In this document: piece after piece, positions 36,716 through 49,004 of the stretch
How the letters are laid out: the number at the start of each line of letters is the position of its first letter
How positions within the stretch are numbered: the first letter of the stretch is position 1
NCBI GenBank assembly: GCA_035048495.1
Contig: CM068547.1
Location: forward strand, 31,491,502-31,555,501
Length of the DNA stretch: 64,000 nucleotides
Direction of reading: 5' to 3'
Source of the DNA: Euptelea pleiosperma
Lineage: Eukaryota; Streptophyta; Magnoliopsida; Ranunculales; Eupteleaceae
Notes under the pieces: generated by a model
The model's input: the letters and a program-made list of their open reading frames with translations, nothing else
Database searches by the model: none
What the model was told of the DNA's origin: nothing
Program-made: the position numbers and the translations under genes

Positions 36716-37266
36716 ATCATCCTCACAAAAATTCAAATCATTCCGATATTCGTAGACAGGTTTACAAGTTGAAGAATTATGGACCATCTATTTTTATCGT
36801 TAACTTGAAAACCATATTTGAGGGTGTCAGAAATTTCAGAATGTGCTGATTTTTAGTAGGGGTGATCTATATGGTGAGGAGATCATCATCGCTAAAAATC
36901 AGCTATGGATTCATCTTCTATGTGGGTCCACCAAAATTGTTGTATGAAAATGTTGTATAAATAGGGTTAGGATCAGGTGATAACAATTTTTACAAGAAAA
37001 AATTGGTGCACACTAATGTATAAATTAGAAATTTTAGAATGGGATGATTTTTTACGATAATGGTCTCTATGGTGAGGAGATCATCCTCACAAAAACTTAA
37101 ATCATTTCGATATTCATAGATCGGTCTACAAGTTAAAGAATTATGGACCATATATTTTGATCGTTAATTTGAAAATCACATTAAAAATCAGCTACTGATT
37201 CATGTTCCATCTAGGTAAGCCAAAATCGTTGTCTCCCGATCCCGAGTCTATATATATATATTTATA
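36716..37266. repeat. GAGGATGATCTC-type foldback copies
   Basis: Two partial copies: GATCATCCTCACAAAAATTC, ATGGACCATCTATTTT and the mirrored GATTCATCTTCTATGTGGG occur at 36716-36930 and again at 37020-37215. No gene. Confidence 0.5.
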
Positions 37267-40200
37267 TATCGGTTTCAACAAAGAAGGGCCAAGATCTTAT
37301 CCCCAAATGGATGGTGGATCTCAGCCTCTCACCCAATTTTGGCAAACACTTTGTCTGAGAGTGTCGTGGGCACGGGCCACCCACTAGTCTATATAACAAA
37401 ACAGGGAAGTTGTCTCCCCACTTATACCCCTCTTATATGTTTCAACAAAGAAGGGCCGAGATCTTATCCCCCAAATGGATCTCAGCCACTCACACCTGAT
37501 TTTGGCAAATGCTTTGACGGGGATTGCCGAGGGCATGGCCACCCACTATCAATATAACAAATGATTGTGATTTTCTTATACCCCCTCTTATCTTATATGA
37601 TTTCAATAATGAGTGGCTGAGATCCACTATGCTTCATATCGATGGCTTGAGATTAATTCCCACCCGATTTTGACAAATACTTTGTCGGAAATTGCCGCGC
37701 GCACGGGCCACCCACGCATATAACAAGACAACTCAGTTGTATTCTCTTATCTTATCCATCCATCTAATGTGGACGGTTAGATAAAGAGTGGTTGAGATCA
37801 AATTCATCGATCTAATGTGGACGGTTAGATTTCTGCCACTCAATCCGCCTCATTTGACCTCAATTTATTCAAAATTTGAATTTCAACACCGTTATTTTTA
37901 TTAGTTCTGTTATTTTCCCATTTCTCCCTCTGTGCGTTACAATCCGTTATAACAGCTGTTATAATGGAAAAAACGGTAATGCCCCAGTCCGTTATACCGA
38001 TTGAGTGCCGAAGGCACCCAATTTTTGTAAATGCTTTTGTCGGAGAGTGGCGTGGGCAAGGGCCATTTACTATTCTATATAACAAAACACATTGGTTGTC
38101 TCCCTACTTATACCTCATCTTATAAGCATCAACAAAGAAGGGCCGAGATCTAATCCTCCCCCAAATGAATGGTGGATCTCCGCCACTCACCTAATTTAGG
38201 CAAATTCTTTGTCGAGGAGTGCCGATGGCATGGGGCACTCACTAGTCTATATAACAAAACAGGACGGTTGTCTCCCCCTCTTATCCGGCTTCATAAAGGA
38301 TGGCCGAGATCTTATCACACCAAATGGACGGTGGATCTCAGCCACTCACACCCAATTTTGACAAACACTTTGTCAATGAGTGCCGTGGGCTCAGGTCACC
38401 TACTATTACCTACATATAAGGAATGAAATGGGTTGGATTTACATATAGCCCGAGGGTCAGGCTCAAGAGCCCCACTTTTCATGCCTCGAGAGGGGTGTCA
38501 CCGTTAAAATGGATTGAAACGGTCAGGGGCAAAAATAGATTTTAATGATTTTAACGGAAAAAAGTGGTGCTGAAAATCAAAATCTAAAATTTAAAATTCG
38601 AAAAAAAAAAAAAAAAATAGAATTTAACAAAAATTTAATGGTTTTCTTATACCCCTCTTATCTTATATGGCTTTAATAATGAGTGGCTGAGATCGACTAT
38701 GTTTCATATCGATGGCTGAGATTAACTCTCATCCGATTTTGACAAAAACTTTGTCGAAAAGTGCCACGGGCATGGGCCACCCACACATATATCAAGACAA
38801 CTCAGTTGTATTCTCTTATCTTATCCATCCATCTAATGTGGATGGTTAGATAAAGAGTGGTTGAGATCAAATCCATCAATCTAATGTGGACCGTAAGATT
38901 TCAGCCACTCAATCCACCTCAATTTATTCAAAATTTAAATTTCAACACGGTTATTTTTTGTTATTTCTGTTACTTTCCCATTTCTTCCTCTGTGCGTTAC
39001 AATCCGTTATAACAGCCGTTATAATGGAAAAAACAGTAACACCCCAGTCCGTTATACCGTTTCATGAGTGCTGAAGGCACCCAATTTTTGCAAATGCTTT
39101 TGTCAGAGAGTGCCATGGGCAAGGGTCATTTACTATTTTATATAACAAAACACATTGGTTGTCTCCCTACATATACCTCCTCTTATAATTAAGCATCAAC
39201 AAAGAAGGGACGAGATCTAATCCTCCTCCATATGGACGGTGGATCTCCGCCACTCAACTGATTTTGGCAAATTCTTTGTCGAGGAGTGCCGATGGCACGG
39301 GGCACCCACTAGTCTATATAACAAAACAGGGAAGTTGTCTTATCTCTTATCTTATCCGACTTCATAAGATAAAGAGTAGTTGAGATCAAATCCATCCATC
39401 TAATGTGGACGGTTAGATTTCAGCCATTCAATCCCCTCATTTATTCATTTCAGGCTATGATTTTTGTGGAAACCTGAAACTCCACCACATAGGCAAGGAT
39501 TTGGTGTACGTCCACCAAATATGTGCCACGTATAAAGGGTGTCAATGGGCCCAAAAACATGGCAGATGGAGACAATGGAATGATACTGTAGCACGGATTT
39601 GGACCTCCCCTATTACGTTATGTACCGTTTTAATGCTAAACGGCCGTTATTTTCCGTTATTTTTCCATTATAACAGAAATTTTGACCATTATTTTTTGAA
39701 TTTTTTTTTGTTAAATAACATCTTTTATTTCCGTTTATTTCATTTATTTTCTGTATTGAAAATTTGATATTCAAATTTTGAATTTTCACGCAGTTATTTC
39801 TGTTATTTTTCATTTTTGCCTGTGCGTTACAATCTGTTATAACAGATAAAACAGTAACACCACCCATCCATTATACCGTGAGTGCCGGAGCCACCCAATT
39901 TTTGCACACTTTTTTCGCTAAGTTTCGCGGAGTGCCATTGGCACGGGCCATTTACTTGTCTATATAACAAAACAGGGAAGTTGTCTCCCCACTTATACCC
40001 CCTCTTATCTGTTTCAACAAGAAGGGCCAAGATCTTATCTCCAAAATAGACAGTGGATCTCAGCCACTCACACCCGATTTTGGCACAAATTTGTTGGAGA
40101 GTTCCATGGGCATGGTCCACCCACTATCTATCTATATAACAAAACAGGACAGCTGTCTCTCCCTCTTATCCGGCTTCATAAGGATGGCCGAGATCATATC

Positions 40201-42925
40201 ACACCAAATGGACAGTGGATCTCAGCCACTCACACCCAATTTTGATAAACGCTTCGTCGATGAGTGCCGTGGACACTGGTCACCTACCATTTACCTACAT
40301 ATAAGGAATGAAATGGGTTGGATTTACATATAGCCCGAGGGTCAAGCTCAGGAGCCCCACTTTTTATGCCTCGAGAGGAGTGTTACCGTTAAAATGGATT
40401 GAAAAGCTAGGGGCAAAAATGGAAAAAATAGATTTTAACGGATTTTAATGATTTTAACGGAAAAAAGTGGTGCTGAAATTCAAATTTTAAAATTTTAAAT
40501 TTTAAAAAACTAAAATAAAATTTAACGGAAATTTAATGGTTTTCTTATACCCCTCTTATCTTAAATGGCTTCAATAATGAGTGGCTGAGATCCACTATGC
40601 TTCATATTGATGGCTAAGATTAACTCCCACCCGATTTTTGACAAACACTTTGTCGGAAAGTGCCGCGGGCATGGGCCATCCACGCATATATCAAGACAAC
40701 TCAGTTGTATTCTCTTATCTTATCCATCCATCTAATGTGGACGGTTAGATAAAGAGTGGTTGAGATCAAATCCATCGATCTAATGTGGACGGTTAGATTT
40801 CAGCCACTCAATCCGCCTTATTTGACCTCAATTTATTCAAAATTTAAATTTCAACACGGTTATTTTTTGTTATTTCTGTTATTTTCCCATTTCTCCCTCT
40901 ATGCGTTACAATCCATTATAACAGCCGTTATAATGGAAAAAACGGTATCGCCCCAGTCCGTTATACCGTTTGAGTGCCGAAGGCACCCAATTTTTGCAAA
41001 TGCTTTTGTCGGAGAGTGTCGTGGGCATGGGCCATTTACTATTTTATATAACAAAACACATTGGTTGTCTCCCTACTTATACCTCCTCTTATAAGCATCA
41101 ACAAAGGACCGAGATCTAATCCTCCCCCAAATGGACGGTGGATCTCCGTCACTCAACTAATTTTGGCAAATTCTTTGTCGAGGAGTGCTGATGGCACGGG
41201 TCAACCACTAGTATGTAACAAAACAGGGAAGTTGTCTCCCCACTTATACCCCATCTAATCTGTTTCAACAAAAGAAGGGCCGGGATCTTATCCCCCAAAT
41301 GGACGGTGGATGTCAGCCACTCACACCTGATTTTGGCAAATGCTTTGACGGGGAGTGCCGAGGGCACAGGCCACCTACTATCAATATAACAAGTGACTGT
41401 GGTTATCTTATACCCCTCTTATCTTATGTAATAATGAGTGGCTGAGATCCACTATGATTCATATCAATGGCTGAGATTAACTCCCACTCGATTTTGACAA
41501 ACACTTTGTCGAAAAGTGCCACAAGCACGGGCCACCCACGCATATAACAAGACAACTCAGTTGTATTCTCTTATCTTATCCATTCATCTAATGTGGACAT
41601 TTAGATAAAGAGTGGTCGAGATCAAATCCATCGATCAAATATGGACGGTTAGATTTCAGCCACTCAATCTGCCTCATTTGACCTCAATTTATTTAAAATT
41701 TGAATTTCAGCACTGTTATTTTTTGTTAATTCTGTTACTTTTCCATTTCTCCCTCTGTGCGTTACAATCCGTTATAACAGCAATTATAATGGAAAAAACT
41801 GTAACGCCCCACTCCGTTATACCGTTTGAGTGCCGAAGGCACCCAATTTTTGCAAACGCTTTTGTCAGAGAGTGCCTTGGGCACAGGCCATTTACTAGTC
41901 TATATAACAAAACACAGTGGTTGTCTCCCCACTTGTACCACCTCTAGGTTTCAACAAAGAATGGCTCAGATCTTATCCCCAAACTAAAAGGTATCTCAGC
42001 CACTCACACCCGATTTTGGCATATAAATTTGTGGAGGAGTGCCGTTGGCACCGGGCCACCCACTAGTCTATATAACAAAACAGGGAAGTTGTCTCCCCAC
42101 TTATACCCCCTCTTATCTATTTTGACAAAAGACGGCCAAGATCTTTTCCCCCAAATGATGGTGGATCTCAGCCACTCACACCTGATTTTGGCAAATGCTT
42201 TGACGGAGGGTACGGGCCACCCACAATAAATATAACAAGTGATGACTGTGATTTTCTTATACCCCCTCTTATCTTATATGACTTCAATAATGAGTGGCTG
42301 AGATCAACTATGCTTCATATCGATGGCTGAGATTAACTCCCACCCGATTTTGACAAACATTTTGTCGAAAAGTGCCACAGGCACGGGCCACCCACACATA
42401 TAACAAGACAACTCAGTTGTATTCTCTTATCTTATCAATCCATCTAATGTGGACGGTTAGATAAAGAGTGGTTGAGATCCAATCCATCGATCCAATGTGG
42501 ACGGATAGATTTCAGCTACTCAATCCGCCTCATTTGACCTCAATTTATTCAAAATTTGAATTTCAACACCGTTATTTTTTGTTATTTATGTTATTTTCTC
42601 ATTTCTCCTTCCGTGTGTTGCAATCCGTTATAACAGCGATTATAATGGAAAAAATGATAACGCTCCAGTCCGTTATACCGTTTGAATGCCGAAGGCATCC
42701 AATTTTTGCAAACGCTTTTGTCGGAGAGTGCCGTGGGCATGGGCCATTTACTAGTATATAACAAAACGGGGAAGTTGTCTCCCCACTTATACTCCCTCTT
42801 ATATGTTTCAACAAAGAATGGCCGAGATCTTTATCCCCCAAATGGGCAGTGGATCTCAGCCACTCACACCTGATTTTGACAAATGCTTTGACGGGGAGTG
42901 CCAAGGGCACGGGCCCTCATAGTGA
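37267..42925 (+). mobile_element. Array of Helitron-like units with higher-order structure
   Basis: About twenty head-to-tail units of about 165 bp. A typical unit begins TCTATATAACAAAACAGG. It runs through TTGTCTCCCCACTTATACCC, GAGATCTTATCCCCCAAATG, GTGGATCTCAGCCACTCACA and TTTTGGCAAATGCTTTGTCG. It ends in the hairpin GTGCC-GTG-GGCAC, about ten bases and CTAG (variants CTAT, CTTG). TC start, 3' hairpin and CTRR end are Helitron hallmarks; no RepHel frame is present. Units are grouped into larger blocks starting near 37570, 38641, 40539, 41401 and 42251. Most blocks include the same truncated half of the hAT-like MITE, so it was amplified with them. Recurrent 60-110-codon open frames here are translations of the repeat, not genes. 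Confidence 0.6.
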
Positions 42926-43567
42926 GAATAATTTCCTTACTATGAAGACAAAAAAATAAAAATAAAATAAAATAAAATGCCAATTTCGATATTTATAATC
43001 ATATGAAAAGTTGATCACAAGTTAGAAAAAAATTCAGAACATTGTTTCACCTCACAAAAAATCGGTGATCTCTACGTGGCCCAACAAAGGCGTGTCATTT
43101 TTGGCATTTCAAAGTAGTTTGGTGCTGTATTGACACGCCATTTGACATGTCTATGTAGGGCCCACTGGGAGATGAATCAAGTGCTGATTTTTTATGATAA
43201 TAATCTCCTCTTTTAATCAGGTTAGATCATCATCACCAAAAATCAGTCCTTAACTCGTCTCCATGTGGGCCCACAAAGGCATGTGAAGACAATGGTGGGG
43301 GGGCAGCGACTATAAAGGACAACAAACTGAGTCCATTTTACATATAACAGATATTTTAGTTTCTCGGTGGATTTCATTAGATCAATGTGATTGAATGAGT
43401 ACAGCCACTTGATTATTCTTATGAGTGGTCGATGATAATCAAACTAACTCTATAGATCAATGGTTGTGATCATCCGATTAGGTGGACTATTGACCTAAGA
43501 TATTTCCAGCGTAGGTTCCAATCCCGTGTCCTGTGTCATAATACTACGTCTGAAATGTTTACCAAAC
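42926..43567. repeat. Spacer with tRNA-flank block lacking the tRNA
   Basis: 43020-43270 contains GAGGATGATCTC-type words (GATCATCATCACCAAAAATC). 43315-43555 is a copy of the block that normally follows the tRNA-Ile gene. It joins at TGTTTACCAAAC to the tRNA gene. Confidence 0.5.
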
Positions 43568-43641
43568 GGCCTATTAGCTCAGTTGGTTAGAGCGTCGTGC
43601 TAATAACGCGAAGGTCGCAGGTTCGAGACCTGCATGGGCCA
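43568..43641 (+). tRNA. tRNA-Ile (anticodon AAU), second copy
   Basis: Identical base for base to 27278-27351, with the same AAU anticodon, intact A and B boxes and upstream GTTTACCAAAC. A TTTT tract lies about 20 bases downstream. It is flanked on both sides by copies of the 240-bp block, whereas the 27-kb gene has one only downstream. Confidence 0.95.
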
Positions 43642-44584
43642 ACTCAATCTACAATCTCCGTTTTCCACTATAGAAGACAACGAACTGGAGTCCATTTTAT
43701 ATATATAACAAATATTTTAGTTTTTCGGTGGATTTCATTAGATCTATGTCATTGAATGACCACAGCCACTTGATTCTTTCTTATGAGTGGTCGAAGATAA
43801 TCCAACTAAGTCTATAGATATCAATGGTTGAGATCATCTGATTAGGTGGACTTTTGACCTAAGACATTTCCAGCGAGTAGGTTCTAATCCCGTCTCACGT
43901 GTCATAATATTCACGCCTGAATATTCACCCATGCGGATACCCAAAATCTAATCAGTTCAAGGCTAATGTGTTTCCTACACAGACAGTAGAGAGAATAAGT
44001 CTCCACGATCTTAATGTAGGCCCCACCACTGGGTGTAAGAATTGGATGTAGGCCTCACCACCGGATTTATCATCTAAAAATACGTTAAAATATTCGGCAA
44101 AAATACTTTAAAAAATAAAAGAAAACATAAAAAAATACAATATTGGCAATTTTTTGTCTAATGAAATGAATTTTCATGTACAAAACTAAATAATGCCTGA
44201 ATAATTCGACAACTCAAAATATGTGCGAATTTTTCATTACCTTTGATTAGGACGTTGTTGGGTTCGTTTGTTCGGATATTTCGAACGGACTGCTGCTCTA
44301 GTCAACAGACTCTATATTTGAAGCTACATTGAGATTAGGCCCACAATGAGGTTCTAGGGCGGGCTTGGGCTAACCTTGTATGTCCCCTGCGCATCCTTGA
44401 AGTAGATTTCGGTTCTCCACCTTCCTTATAAAAATTAGAACTTTTACAAATTCACCAAACTCAGGTTACTTTTCAAATAATTTCTAAAATGAAAGAAAAG
44501 ATTTGAAATGTTAAGTACAAAGCACACGATGGTTGTCACCGTCATCATCATCATCAACATCATAAGCCTTATTCAAATTGGGTC
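43642..44584. other. tRNA downstream block and spacer
   Basis: 43675-43910 is the fourth copy of the 240-bp block. 44440-44580 contains AAAGAAAAGATTTGAAATG and a CATCATCATCAACATCATAAGCC repeat typical of NCS-like downstream flanks. No gene. Confidence 0.45.
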
Positions 44585-44800
44585 GGGCTCAGGGACCCCC
44601 TTTTTTCTGACCCCTCTCTTGTTCGTGTGCTCTGCCATTGGATTTCAAGAATCCAACGGTGGTTGTCAACTCTGAGCTGGGATCACATTTTGGAGCAATG
44701 ACATATCCACCATTGGATTAGTGAAATCCACGTCCGAGCGTACAAACACCGAAAGGAGTCAGAAAAGTGGGTCATCGGAGCTTGAGCCATTCAAATTTGG
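44585..44800. mobile_element. Foldback MITE (GAGCC / GGATTTC type)
   Basis: GGGCTCAGGGACCCCC, TCTGACCCCTCTC, GGATTTCAAGAATCCAACGG and mirrored arms. It is inserted in the downstream flank of the NCS-like remnant at 44830. Confidence 0.6.
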
Positions 44801-44829
44801 TTAAAAAATAATACGTATGTAAATAACTT

Positions 44830-44925
44830 CTATGTTTCATTGGCATTAGCTTTCTTCTCTGTAAGATACTCTCCAATAAGTTCCGCAATGGCTTCGTAGT
44901 CACAAAAGCATTAGTCAACGTATCC
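44830..44925 (-). pseudogene. NCS-like remnant (C-terminal end of exon 2)
   Basis: On the minus strand, AIAELIGEYLTEKKANANE followed by a stop (44832-44830) matches the C-terminus of the family. Upstream the similarity ends within the VTTKP region, and the preceding sequence is unrelated. The gene body and exon 1 are absent. Confidence 0.75.
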
Positions 44926-45123
44926 CAGCCCTCTAAATGCTCCGTAACATAGAATAGATACCCTAAACATTTTCCTACTTTATTTATTGGAATCTAATAT
45001 GATTTGACATGTAGTTTTCTTGTCCTTATGGTTCAAGTCATTGCTAATTTGAGATGATTATAATCAAATGATCTCTATATATAAGCACACTTCACACTAT
45101 CGGATAAAACTTTGATGATCGGC
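44926..45123. other. Spacer, repeat shared with 22870-23100
   Basis: GGAATCTAATATGA and CATTGCTAATTTG words are shared with the 22.9-23.1 kb spacer. No gene. Confidence 0.4.
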
Positions 45124-45345
45124 CTGTCATCGAAGGAGATGACATGGCAGCAGATCTCGGCACATGGATTTTGTACGGACTGACCACCTCGGCCTGATCA
45201 CCACACACGTACCCAGGTGAGTACTCGAGTGCTTTTTGACAAAACACTCACCTGCATGTGTACATGAGTGGTGAGGCTGAGGTGGTCCGCTGGTACAAAA
45301 TCCACGTGCCATGATCTGTTGCCATGTCATCTCCTTCGATGACAG
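45124..45345. mobile_element. Foldback MITE with CTGTCATCGAAGGAG ends
   Basis: The left arm CTGTCATCGAAGGAGATGAC is mirrored at the right end (CTCCTTCGATGACAG), with inner arms TGGATTTTGTACGGAC / GGTACAAAATCCACG. Arms total about 100 bp around a central CTTTTTGACAAAA. A single copy was seen in the window. Confidence 0.65.
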
Positions 45346-47188
45346 AGCCCTGTCATTGAAGTTTTTCTCCAAACTATTAGGTAGGGATCAGATGTCAATG
45401 GATCCTAGATAGATTATTGATAACACGACAAGACCAAGTCAACTAGTTAAGTCAAAGTCAAAGAACAAGTTGTACTTTTGTCCAAAAGATATAGGCTCAT
45501 TAGAGCTTGAAGCCCATTCAAGCTTGTGCCCGGCCATGCCCATGCCTAACCCAGCTTGGTGTGCCTTGGTGTGGCGTGCAAGCGTTTGTGATAACATATG
45601 TGCTCATACTATTAGAGCTTTACCAATGCTTCATACCATGGAGATATATATGTCCACAAAACTTCTTGTCCCTTTCCAAACATGGGACTAAACAAAAACT
45701 CAAAAAGTAAAGAAACTTTCTATGTTTTCTTCCAAATTTTCATTTAAATTTTTATAAAGTTTTTCAAACAAAAAAAGAAGGATCTTAAACAAATTAAGCC
45801 AAAGAACAAACGTTCAAAATTACCTAGGTCAAATAATAAAAGTTTATTAACAATCTCTTACATGAATGAAAATAAAATTAATATATATTCGAGATATAAA
45901 AATATCGTGTATTGGCAAATATATTTTTTTGGATTTGAACTTTTACTTAGTGCAAGTTTGTCAAATTTACTAGTTATCTAGTAGACTTGATGTACATCTT
46001 GAATTGTCCAACTTTATAGTGTAAATTATAATTAGTAAGTACGCGAATAATATACATAATGTGCATATCTTTTATTTTTTTATTTTTAAAGATGTATAAT
46101 GTGACCAAACTTTTCAAAAGTTTGTAAAATTTGAAAGTTAAAAAAAATGTATAAATCCCAAATATAAGAAATTTTAATATATATGTCGAAAAGATGGTGG
46201 ACACAATGTGCGTCCATCATCTTTGATGATGGACACCATCAAATTTTTTCTATAGACAAAGTTTAGTTGCAACATCATGGTTCACTAGATGTTGTCACCA
46301 ACAGTTGAGTTGAATTGAAATGTTAAAATGCTGAATGACCAAATTAAAACACTCCTATAAAGTCAAAATTTTCAAAACATTAAAAGAAGCAATGTTTATA
46401 AATTTAAAGAATTTGAGGGTCATATTAGAAATAAAAAAAAAAAATTTTTTTTTTTAGAGGGGCATTGAATGAGGTGCAGGTGACATATCAATTTTGACAT
46501 TAATTGGTTCAATGCAAATCAGATGCAATGCACCAACTTGCCATGGTTTTGGGATTACACCTGATTGATTGGGGGCATGCAAATGAGTTGATGTGCAAGT
46601 GGTTGCCAAGCCCTTGCAAACTCTTTATGAAAATAGATGCATGAATGTGCAGCCCAAAAACTGTGGTAGGTGACAGCAATGCAACTCACCACATATGCAC
46701 TGAAGTGCAAAATGCATCCAAGTGCTTAAAAGACAAAAACACCCTGCTAAGTGAATAATTTAAATAAATCAAATGAAAAAAGTAGAGGTATTTTCAAGAA
46801 TTTACCTCAGCAACGCAATAAGAGCCTTTGCTCTTTAAATAGTAGAATATTTTTTTCCAGAGAGAAAATGTTGAGCTAATGCAATTTACCAATTTACCAC
46901 AGTTTTTAGACTGCACGGTCCTGCAATAAGGGCTTGGCAACCACTTGCACCCCAGCTCATTTGCACACCATCAACCAATTCACACGCAATCCCAATATAG
47001 CAAATCGAGTAAGGCCATTAGTTTCCAAATGATTTCCAATATGAAAGAAAAGATTTCAAATTAATGCTGAAGTGCAAAGCAAGAAAGGCCATCATCACCA
47101 TCATATAATTATTATGATCATCATCATAAGCCTTATCCCAATTATACAGAGTCAACATGGAAAATACATATTTAAAATTAAATAACTA
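45346..47188. repeat. Duplicated block and Tourist-family remnants
   Basis: 45530-46140 duplicates 33320-33850. 46490-46740 and 46870-46990 are TGCA-rich Tourist-family copies (ATTGATTGGGGGCATGCAAA). 47020-47130 is the NCS-like downstream flank. The small open frame at 45974-46204 is AT-rich chance sequence. Confidence 0.5.
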
Positions 47189-48293
47189 CTATAAATCGTT
47201 GGCATATACTTTCTCTCTGATAAGATAATTTCCAATAACTTTTGCAAACATTTCATATGGTTTGGTAGTGATAAGAGAATCATCGACAGTTGAATCTTCA
47301 TTGATTTCATAGTCTATGGTTGATCTGATGATGGACGACACGGCATCTTTCTCTAGGATTTCATAGCGCACTCGATACCAGCGTAACCCAAGCCCCAAGT
47401 ACCCTCCTTCAGTTATCTCGGATTCCTTCAGACGCTTCTTGTTATCAACTTTTGTATATATTTTTTTGTAGGACCCAAGTTTTCCTAACACAATATTCAC
47501 ATGTTTAGAGTAGGAGATATTCCATTTCATAAAAAATTAAAAAAATAAAAATAAATAAAAATTCTAGAAACTTAGATCAGATGTTGGAGAAAAAAAACCT
47601 TTGATCTCTAGCGAAAAAACCCAACCCATCCATATAACACCAAAAATCAACTTGGTTGGTGATTTCTAGCAATTCGAGCATTTTTTTCATCATTGGTGGT
47701 TTGGAACCGAGTAAACTTTTACTAGGGCATTGACAATCGTCATCAGGAATTGGGAATTTAAGTAGCGGCGAAGCCAGGATTTTGTTCAAGGGTGGGCATT
47801 CTACTAGGTTTAAAAGGGTATTTTAGGATTTTTCTTTACTTTTAAGGGGGGCATTGTACTAAGCAAGGTTTAAAAGGGGCCGTTATATAACAGACTGGGG
47901 GCGTTACCCTTTTTCCGTTATAACGGATTGTCATGCATGGGCAAAAATGGAAAATAGCAGCGCCAAAATTCAAAATTCAAATTTTGCAAATTTTCAATAA
48001 ACTTTATAACGGTGCCCGGTGCCCAGTGCCCAACCTTACCTCCCCTTGGCTCCGCCACCGATCCTAAGTTGTTGAACATATATAGGTCCATGTAATCCCT
48101 AATGAAGCGTACCTGGTGGAAGTGTGACAGCCAAAATTGTGCCAACCCCTCCATCGCCTTCTATGACGACCTTGGAAAATACGTTAGGGACCAGTTCGAA
48201 CAAGAGCTCCACGAGTTTGAGCGTGCCGTAGATTTCCCAGACGTCGCTAGCAGGCACGCTTAACTCCCACTCGTGTGAAAGTTGGCGCTGCAT
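47189..48293 (-). CDS. Bet v 1/PR-10 S-norcoclaurine-synthase-like protein (copy 3)
   Basis: Exon 1 is 48293-48113 and exon 2 is 47484-47189; the 628-bp GT-AG intron is phase 1. The product is 158 residues: MQRQLSHEWELSVPASDVWE, the GDGGVGT loop (47-53), LPPG at the junction, then GKLGSYKKIYTK, YEILEKDAVSSIIRSTIDYE and a C-terminus ending VYANDL. The frame is open. One notable change is IIRST where the other copies have IIKST: the lysine that aligns with the norcoclaurine-synthase active-site lysine is arginine. This argues against that reaction even if the protein is made. The intron contains a truncated hAT-like MITE (about 47873-48005) and an AGTAGCGGCGAAGCCAGG repeat. Confidence 0.85.
47873..48005. 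repeat. Truncated hAT-like MITE in intron of copy 3
   Basis: CAAGGTTTAAAAGGGGCCG opens as the family left end, then the GGGGCGTTACC and AAAATTCAAATTTTGC blocks. The right end is missing. Confidence 0.55.
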
Positions 48294-48616
48294 TTTCTGC
48301 CTGTTCTTTAAAAACCCAACAAAAGCTTCCTTGGGGGTTGTGCCGAATCTCTTTTCACCATTTTTCTTGTTTTGTTTTTTTCTGTTTTTGGGCTCATATA
48401 CGCGGAATGTATTAACTAACGATAAGGGGAGAGATGAGAGCCTTAGATTTTATGTGCAGTACAGGGGGTGACTAGTTTTTTGTTTTTGTATTTTTAGCTG
48501 ATTTTATCTATTTCTCGTCTTTACGGCGGTTTTCTCAACCAATTTTGTGCCGTTTTGTATTGATTCTGTTTGACCTTGCTTATCGATAAATTTATACGTA
48601 CCAAAAATATATATAG
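48294..48616 (-). promoter_or_regulatory. Promoter region of NCS-like copy 3
   Basis: A TATA-like GTATATGAG lies at about 48394-48402, some 105 bases before the start. The AGCTGATTTTATC, GGTTTTCTCAACCA and TATCGATAAATTTATA blocks are shared with the other copies, and similarity ends at about 48605, where a MITE begins. Confidence 0.45.
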
Positions 48617-49003
48617 GGCTCAGATAGAATGATTCGTGGAATTCTTACTAATAGATTACTAATGGACGTGGGGCCCACATGCATATGAGTTAAGAGCTGA
48701 TTTTTGGTGATCATGGAGATCATCCTCCCCAAAAATTAATAATTTTTAAAACTTCTAACCCTATCGAAGATGGACCTAAATTTAATGGAGAAAATGAATG
48801 GTCCAAAATTTTTCAATTTGCAATCCACTTTTCACAAGGGTGCAAATGTTGGAATGGGCTATTTTTTGTGTGGTTGATATCCATGTTGAGAAGAATATCA
48901 TCACCAAAAATCAGCTCTTATCTCATCTGCACGTGGGCCCCACATCCATTAGTCATTCTATTAGTAAGAATTCCACGAGTCATTTTATCCCTGCCCGTAT
49001 ATA
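48617..49003. mobile_element. Long-TIR MITE, second copy
   Basis: Same family as 25465-25846: GGAATTCTTACTAATAG, GGACGTGGGGCCCACATG and the mirrored right arm. It is flanked by TATATATA on both sides. Confidence 0.6.
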
Positions 49004-49004
49004 T

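Noticed and set aside
37267..42925. CRISPR-like or satellite centromere array
   Set aside because: Units are 165 bp without spacers, the genome is eukaryotic, and units vary and carry captured transposon parts, so neither fits; Helitron-like ends explain the boundaries better.
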